Assembly (NCBI GenBank): GCA_009885595.1
Contig: VFKJ01000338.1
Span: forward strand, 1-5,621
DNA length: 5,621 nt
Direction: 5' to 3'
From: Myxococcales bacterium
GTDB taxonomy: Bacteria > Myxococcota > Myxococcia > Myxococcales > Myxococcaceae
Shown in pieces: positions 1-4,160 of this stretch. Each line of letters begins with the position of its first letter. The stretch's first letter is position 1. The notes below the pieces were generated by a model. The model made no database searches and was not told the origin of the DNA. It saw nothing but the letters and a program-made list of their open reading frames with translations. The position numbers and the translations under genes were made by a program.

Positions 1-686
1 AGCCGCAGTATCAGCAGCAGCCGCAGTACCAGCAGCAGCCGCAGTACCAGCAGCAGCCGCAATACCAGCAGCAGCCGCAGTACCAGCAGCCGCCGCCCAA
101 TCAGCCCCCGAAGCAGCCGCTGCCTCCGCCACAGGCGACGAACACCGACGCGATGTCCTCCACGCGCACCAAGCACTTCGTGGGCCTGCTCTCGGGCGCG
201 TTCGGCGTCACCAGCAACAGCGCCGGCGTGGTCGGCAACATCCGCGCGGAGATCGACATCGCGCGCATCGACCTCCTGCTCAGCTACACGAACTTCATCT
301 CCGGCGGGACCGGTATCCAGGTTCACCAGTTCAACTTCATGGGCGGGTACTCGTTCTTCAGCAGCAACGAGATCACCTGGCGCGTGCTCGGCGGGCTCGA
401 CGTGATGATCCGCGATGGCACCACCGCGTTCGGCCCCGTGCTCGGCACCAACCTCCGCTCGATGTGGGAGCGCATCGGCGTCGACGCCGCCTTCATGGTG
501 ACGCTCTTCCCCTTCCGGCAGGTCGAGCTGCGCGCCGCGTTCGTGATCCAGTGGCTCATCTTCGAGGCGCAGCTGGGGTGGCGGATCCAGGTGATCGACG
601 CGACCATGAGCGGCACCATCGCCACGTTGTTCAGCACCAGTCCCGGCATCAATGGGCCGGTCGCGTCCATCGGGATCACGTTCTAG
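1..686 (+). CDS. Probable outer-membrane beta-barrel protein with Pro/Gln/Tyr-rich N-terminal linker (5'-partial)
   Basis: The reading frame is open from the window edge (first full codon at 3) to TAG at 684-686, giving 227 visible residues; the true start and any signal peptide lie upstream. Residues 1-30 are PQYQQQ hexapeptide repeats, followed by a Pro-rich stretch to about residue 45. The ATG at 153 is not a credible start: the frame continues upstream without a stop and no signal peptide follows it. From residue 58 onward the sequence alternates short hydrophobic or aromatic strands with Gly/Ser/Asn turns, and it ends in Gly-Ile-Thr-Phe. A terminal phenylalanine on an amphipathic last strand is typical of outer-membrane beta-barrels inserted by the BAM machinery. 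About 170 residues would suit an 8-stranded barrel. I infer a disordered periplasmic linker plus barrel; the exact family is not recognised. It converges on the minus-strand gene ending at 726, with a 39-bp gap. Confidence 0.7.
   Translation, partial: PQYQQQPQYQQQPQYQQQPQYQQQPQYQQPPPNQPPKQPLPPPQATNTDAMSSTRTKHFVGLLSGAFGVTSNSAGVVGNIRAEIDIARIDLLLSYTNFISGGTGIQVHQFNFMGGYSFFSSNEITWRVLGGLDVMIRDGTTAFGPVLGTNLRSMWERIGVDAAFMVTLFPFRQVELRAAFVIQWLIFEAQLGWRIQVIDATMSGTIATLFSTSPGINGPVASIGITF
3..92 (+). repeat. 18-bp in-frame tandem repeat, about five copies
   Basis: Units start at 3, 21, 39, 57 and 75. The consensus is CCGCAGTACCAGCAGCAG, which encodes Pro-Gln-Tyr-Gln-Gln-Gln. Differences are a TAT for TAC in unit 1, CAA for CAG in unit 4, and a final CCG in place of CAG in unit 5. 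The array probably continues upstream of the window. Because the unit is a multiple of three, changes in copy number keep the frame. The product is a low-complexity, probably disordered segment ahead of the barrel domain. Confidence 0.95.
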
Positions 687-725
687 GCCGGCGCTGGTGC
701 TCCGCGCGGCGGCGCGCGCCGTCGG

Positions 726-1883
726 TCAGCTTCGACGGCGTGGGCGTCGGGTGAAGGCCCACAACACGAGGAGAAAGGTCGCGGCGGACACACCCTCCGC
801 GGTGAGCTGACACCCCACCCTGAGGAAGCGCGGTGGGGTGGGCTCGCCCGTTGGCGCCTGGTCCAACCCTGCGTCGACCGACCCTGCGTCGACCGACCCT
901 GCGTCGACCGACCCTGCCCCCGCGTCAGACGGCCATGCACCGGCGAGGATGGAGATCCATGCAGCCGGTTCGCGAAACGCGGGCGCGAGCTCGAGGTGGA
1001 GCGCGCGACCTGACGAGGTCGTTGCGGCGGTCGTGCAGACCGAGGCCTGGTCTACGCCGTTGAGGAGCCGGAGCTGGACGTCGCGCGTGCCATTGAGCGA
1101 GCAGAGGCCCGCGCCCGCGACGCCGGTGCGCCAGACAGGCTCGATGGTCGCGATGGTCGAAGCCAGCGTCCAGGCGGGGCTCAGGGGGGGAGGCGTCGTG
1201 GTGAGACCTTCCGTGATGTAGACGTCGACGAGGGGACAGGTGGTGTCGGCCATGCCGTGCCACTGGAGCACGAGGAGCCCGGCGCCCGCGTCTGAGCCCG
1301 CGAGCGCCTCTGTCGCGGCTTGAAACATCGTGGCGTCGTTGTGCGCGACGTCCGCTGCCAGGAGGCCTTGGCACGAAGCGAGGATCGTGCCCGTGTCACG
1401 GTGGCTCCCAGCGATCATGAGGCACCGGGACTCGGTCGCCTGAAATGCGGAGACGGCCAACGCCTCAGTGGTGAGGTCGGCGATCGGGTGAGGTGCCTGA
1501 TGGCAAAGCTCGCGCGTGGCCCGGGGGTTGACCATCACGAGGCCCCAACCGAGGTCGAGCATTCCACCATCATCTGCGTCGGCGACGTCGTGCATGACGC
1601 AGAAGGAACGCTGCGAGCTTGACTCCTGCCAGACGAACCGGACTGCCGAAAGCTCGAGCGGTGGGCCGAGGGGGCTGCAGTCGCCGCCGAGCATCCCTGC
1701 AACCGCGTCGCGCCAGGCGGAGCGCTGACCCTGCGTCGGCTGCTGAACCTCTCCGGTTCGAATCAGCCCTCGCCTGTAGCACTGACCGAACTCTTCAGCC
1801 GTGGCTGCCGCACTGCAATCGAGCACCCCGGCGCGCGCGGCGCTCGCGATGATCAGGATGGCGAGAACCAGCAGACGCTGCAT
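726..1883 (-). CDS. Secreted Cys-rich protein of unrecognised family with Asp-Ala-Gly linker and MYXO-CTERM-like tail
   Basis: 385 residues. Residues 1-18 form a Sec signal peptide (MQRLL, hydrophobic core, ARA then Gly). The mature region to about residue 315 holds ten cysteines (23, 35, 69, 95, 127, 154, 171, 216, 261, 283), an even number that suggests disulfides. It also has spaced His/Asp/Glu motifs: PHP (131-133), HRD (161-163), DVAHN (178-182), QWHGM (207-211) and HLEL (296-299). These look like metal-binding or hydrolase-type motifs, vaguely like N-formylglutamate amidohydrolase-type enzymes, but I cannot assign a family. Residues 319-340 are an SDAG/GSVDA linker. The tail has Gly-Cys at 357-358, a hydrophobic stretch (about 364-377) and a basic end (RRPRRR, 379-384), the architecture of MYXO-CTERM sorting tails but with one Cys instead of GCGC. 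The start codon has no strong Shine-Dalgarno; it lies 74 bp after the protease gene and may be cotranscribed with it. Confidence 0.85.
   Translation of the reverse strand: MQRLLVLAILIIASAARAGVLDCSAAATAEEFGQCYRRGLIRTGEVQQPTQGQRSAWRDAVAGMLGGDCSPLGPPLELSAVRFVWQESSSQRSFCVMHDVADADDGGMLDLGWGLVMVNPRATRELCHQAPHPIADLTTEALAVSAFQATESRCLMIAGSHRDTGTILASCQGLLAADVAHNDATMFQAATEALAGSDAGAGLLVLQWHGMADTTCPLVDVYITEGLTTTPPPLSPAWTLASTIATIEPVWRTGVAGAGLCSLNGTRDVQLRLLNGVDQASVCTTAATTSSGRALHLELAPAFREPAAWISILAGAWPSDAGAGSVDAGSVDAGSVDAGLDQAPTGEPTPPRFLRVGCQLTAEGVSAATFLLVLWAFTRRPRRRS
871..915 (-). repeat. 15-bp perfect tandem repeat (three copies) encoding the GSVDA linker
   Basis: Three identical plus-strand units GCGTCGACCGACCCT lie at 871-885, 886-900 and 901-915. 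On the minus strand they encode repeated Gly-Ser-Val-Asp-Ala in the linker between the secreted domain and the C-terminal anchor. Perfect identity between copies, including third positions, suggests recent slippage expansion. The unit keeps the reading frame. Confidence 0.95.
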
Positions 1884-1957
1884 TGCGACCGCTTACCAAC
1901 CCAGAAGGAATCGATCTACCACGCTCGCCTCACCCTCGGTGGTCCGAGCAGCGCCCA

Positions 1958-2902
1958 TCAGGCCAGCGACAGCGGCATCGGCATGAAGGTGAGCGCGGTC
2001 ATCACCCAGGTGATCACCACCACCACCTTCCGCCCGCGGCTCAACGGCACCTCGGGCTGCATGACGGGCGGATGTCCGAGGCCCACCACCCGCGTCACCA
2101 GGAAGAACCACAGCAGCCACGACGCGCTCGCGAACAGCGCGAGGATGAGCGTCGCCGCCGCCACCCGGTGACCGATCTCTTCCGCCTTCAGGCCGTACCA
2201 GGCGTGCGTGAGGTGGCCTCCGTCGAGCTGACCGACCGGCAGCAGGTTGAGCATCGTCATCACCAGCCCGAACCACGCCGCGATGAACACCGGGTGCGCC
2301 ATCACATCGGAGCCCGCCGGCACCTCGCCGTGAATCAACTTCACCGCGAGCCACGTGAGCAGGTTGTCGCCGAACACCTGCAGCTGGGGGAACTCCGGCA
2401 TGGGGACGCCGTAGATCAGCTCCTTCATCCACAGCCCGAACATCGAGGCGAAGTTCAGCAACGACAGCGTGGGCATCAGCCCGCCATCCGGCAGCGCGGG
2501 AGAGGGCTGCACGTTCGACAACGCCACCCCTACGAAGAGCATCGGCACCGCGATCAACAGGCCTGCGAGCGGGCCGCCCGCACCGATGTCCACCAGCGCG
2601 TCCCGGGTGGGGATCTTCCCACGCAGCCGAATCACCGCGCCCAGGGTGCCGAAGCCGAACGGCACGGGGATGAAGTACGGCAGCGACGAGTCCACCCCGT
2701 GATGACGCGCCATGAAGTAGTGCCCCAGCTCGTGCGCGAGGAGGATCGTCACCACCACGCCCGCGTACATCGCGCTGCCCCAGAGCTTGTCTTCGGTGGA
2801 GCCGTCGACCCCGCCGCCGAAGAGCATCAAGAAGACGCCGAACGTCGTCACGCACGTGGCGAGAAACAGGGACACGTGCAGCGGCTTGTTCGACGACGGC
2901 AT
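1958..2902 (-). CDS. Site-2-type intramembrane zinc metalloprotease (peptidase family M50)
   Basis: 314 residues, strongly hydrophobic. The zinc-binding HELGH is at 57-61, with Glu58 as presumed catalytic base, inside a membrane segment (about 45-65). The third ligand motif NLLPVGQLDGGH is at 219-230, with Asp227 the presumed ligand. Between them is the family-typical GTLGAVIRLRGKIPTRDAL...DIGAGGPLAG region (86-114). Further membrane segments lie near 11-29, 112-130, 203-222, 246-270 and 292-309. No PDZ domain is visible, unlike RseP; the layout is closer to the PDZ-less cyanobacterial/plant EGY-type branch. Such proteases cut transmembrane segments of anti-sigma factors, transcription factors or signal peptides, but no substrate is identifiable here. 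The start is supported by AGAGGAG on the minus strand (2907-2913), four bases before the ATG. It is divergent from the lipoprotein gene at 2990 and is followed by the secreted-protein gene on the same strand. Confidence 0.93.
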   Translation of the reverse strand: MPSSNKPLHVSLFLATCVTTFGVFLMLFGGGVDGSTEDKLWGSAMYAGVVVTILLAHELGHYFMARHHGVDSSLPYFIPVPFGFGTLGAVIRLRGKIPTRDALVDIGAGGPLAGLLIAVPMLFVGVALSNVQPSPALPDGGLMPTLSLLNFASMFGLWMKELIYGVPMPEFPQLQVFGDNLLTWLAVKLIHGEVPAGSDVMAHPVFIAAWFGLVMTMLNLLPVGQLDGGHLTHAWYGLKAEEIGHRVAAATLILALFASASWLLWFFLVTRVVGLGHPPVMQPEVPLSRGRKVVVVITWVMTALTFMPMPLSLA

Positions 2903-2924
2903 GAAGCTCCTCTGGATTCGGAGA

Positions 2925-2952
2925 TTGACTCGACGGACCTGCTACCTATGCT
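2925..2952 (+). promoter_or_regulatory. Candidate sigma70-type promoter for the small lipoprotein gene
   Basis: TTGACT at 2925-2930 matches the -35 consensus at five of six bases. TATGCT at 2947-2952 matches the -10 consensus at four of six, after a 16-bp spacer. The predicted start of transcription near 2959 would leave a leader of about 30 nt before the ATG at 2990. It lies in the 87-bp divergent region, which is AT-richer than its surroundings. The call is by eye and untested. Confidence 0.5.
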
Positions 2953-2989
2953 CCGCGCGCCGAATCACTCAATCCCAAGGAGCAGCGAA

Positions 2990-3340
2990 ATGAAGAAGGG
3001 TTTTCTGGCTGTCGTGCTTGCCGCCGCCGTTTCGGGCTGCACCTCTGTCGAGTCGGCCACCGTGGCCAGCAACGAAGTGACCGCCACCGGGGGCGAGGCC
3101 GTCGCCGTCATCCAGGCCAGCTCGCTGGGTTGGACGCTCATCTTCCACATCGTCGACATCGTCAGCTCGGACCTCGACCAGGTCGTCAACAAGCTCCTCG
3201 TCGGTGAGGCCAAGGCGATGGGCGCCTCCAAGGTCGACCTCAAGTCGGCCTCCACCACCCCGCGCCACGGCATCTTCGCGCTGGCCGGCTTCATCACCGG
3301 CTTCACCTCGTCGAGCGCCACCGGCGTCGCGGTCAAGTAA
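2990..3340 (+). CDS. Small conserved-looking lipoprotein, function unknown
   Basis: 116 residues. The start is fixed by AAGGAG at 2977-2982, seven bases before the ATG, and by the lipoprotein signal that follows: MKKGF, a hydrophobic core, and the lipobox Val-Ser-Gly-Cys with Cys17 as the lipidation site. The frame is open far upstream, but that part is antisense to the protease gene and is not translated on this evidence. The mature part (18-116) has an alpha/beta feel: AVAVIQASSLGWTL (37-50), a helix-like DLDQVVNKLLVGEAKAMGAS (61-80), VDLKSAS (82-88), and a Gly-rich hydrophobic end, GIFALAGFITGF (94-105). The residues after Cys are Thr-Ser, with no Asp at +2, so outer-membrane sorting is plausible. 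I do not recognise the family. It has its own promoter candidate and is closed by a strong terminator, so it is probably monocistronic. Confidence 0.88.
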   Translation: MKKGFLAVVLAAAVSGCTSVESATVASNEVTATGGEAVAVIQASSLGWTLIFHIVDIVSSDLDQVVNKLLVGEAKAMGASKVDLKSASTTPRHGIFALAGFITGFTSSSATGVAVK

Positions 3341-3363
3341 GCCCGCTCGTCTGTGTGGTCTTC

Positions 3364-3404
3364 ACGGGCTCGCTCCTTCGAGAAGGGGCGAGCCTGTTTC
3401 GTTT
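3364..3404 (+). terminator. Strong Rho-independent terminator
   Basis: The arms GGCTCGC (3367-3373) and GCGAGCC (3388-3394) pair perfectly. Inside them T74/G87 can form a G-U wobble, and CCTT (3375-3378) pairs with AAGG (3383-3386) around a CGAG tetraloop. The outer pairs A3364-T3397, C3365-G3396 and G3366-T3395 (wobble) can extend the stem to about 15 pairs. The run TGTTTCGTTT (3395-3404) supplies the U-rich tail. It lies 24 bases after the lipoprotein stop and 18 bases before the next gene's start codon. Confidence 0.88.
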
Positions 3405-3422
3405 CCCCCCCCGGGAGCTTGA

Positions 3423-4160
3423 ATGAAGAAGGTCGTGCTCTGCCTGTGGTTGTGCGGTTGCCCCAAGGCGGCGACCGACGCGCCCCCGCCCGCTTCGCTG
3501 GTGGCCGAGGCGAAGAAGGCGCTGGCCGAGCGCGAGCGGCGGCTCACCTCGTTCAAGCTGGTGGTCGACTCCACCGAGGGCGAGAGCCGCGCACATCACG
3601 AGATCGCGTTTCGCTCGCCGAACAAGAGCCGCGGGCACATGACCGTGCCCCAGGACTTCGAGCTCGCCTTCGATGGCACCACCCTGGTGCGCCTGTTCGC
3701 GGCGGAGAAGAAGTACGAGGTGGTGCCGCTCGAGATGCCGGTGACAGAGCGCGCGTTTGCGCTCGCCTCGCAGTTCAGGCCCTTCGTGCCCGAGGGGTAT
3801 CGCGCGCCGCTGCTGCCGACCAGCGGAGTGGAGGCGAAGAAGGTGACTCGCGCGGATGGCAGCGAGGCGGTGGAGCTCACCGTGAAGCCCGGCACCGGCG
3901 TGACCGTGCGATACCTGCTGCGGCTGCCTGCCGGAGATTTCCTCGAGAAGCGCACCACCGCCGAGGGGCAGGAGCGGGTGCTCAGCGTGGAGAAGGAACA
4001 GTGTGACGCGAAGCTCGCGCTGTGCGTGCCGACGAAGCTGGTCGAGCGGATGGGGGCCGAGGTGCTGGGGACGACCGAGGTGAGCTCGGTCGCGCTGAAT
4101 GCTGAGCTGCCGCAGGATTTTTTCTCGCCGAAGCTGCCGGAAGGTTGGTCGTCCAAATGA
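3423..4160 (+). CDS. Lipoprotein with probable LolA/LolB-like fold
   Basis: 245 residues. The ATG follows GGAG at 3414-3417 with a five-base gap. The signal is short: MKKVVLCLWL, then Leu-Cys-Gly-Cys, with Cys13 as lipidation site. After a Pro/Ala-rich spacer comes a helix (about 25-42, Lys/Glu/Arg-rich), then beta-strand-rich sequence. Features seen in LolA-like outer-membrane lipoprotein carriers and related periplasmic proteins are the leading helix, the FDGTTLVRLFAAEKKYEVVPL-type stretch (83-103) and a closing LPQDFFSPKLPEGW (229-242). I infer a half-barrel that binds a lipid or lipoprotein acyl chain. It is not LolA itself, since it is lipidated and divergent. It overlaps or immediately precedes the beta-helix gene, suggesting translational coupling. 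The terminator just upstream leaves no space for its own promoter in the intergenic region. Confidence 0.75.
   Translation: MKKVVLCLWLCGCPKAATDAPPPASLVAEAKKALAERERRLTSFKLVVDSTEGESRAHHEIAFRSPNKSRGHMTVPQDFELAFDGTTLVRLFAAEKKYEVVPLEMPVTERAFALASQFRPFVPEGYRAPLLPTSGVEAKKVTRADGSEAVELTVKPGTGVTVRYLLRLPAGDFLEKRTTAEGQERVLSVEKEQCDAKLALCVPTKLVERMGAEVLGTTEVSSVALNAELPQDFFSPKLPEGWSSK

Noticed and set aside
3..92. CRISPR-like regular repeats
   Set aside because: The 18-bp units are contiguous with no spacers and are in-frame codons of a low-complexity linker.
687..725. Possible bidirectional terminator in the convergent gap
   Set aside because: There is a short self-complementary GGCGCGCGCC (711-720), but no convincing stem-loop with a U-run on either strand.
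1935..1948. CTCGG-TGGT-CCGAG hairpin between the protease and the secreted-protein gene
   Set aside because: Only a 5-bp stem, no U-run, and partly within the range expected by chance in this composition; the two genes may be cotranscribed.
1893..2855. Second minus-strand open frame of 320 codons
   Set aside because: Out-of-frame shadow of the protease gene, with Arg/Gly/Ala-rich composition and no membrane segments.
1883..2989. In-frame upstream extension of the small lipoprotein gene from ATG 1883
   Set aside because: This part is antisense to the M50 protease and gives Arg/His/Gln-rich nonsense. The Shine-Dalgarno and lipoprotein signal at 2990 define the real start.
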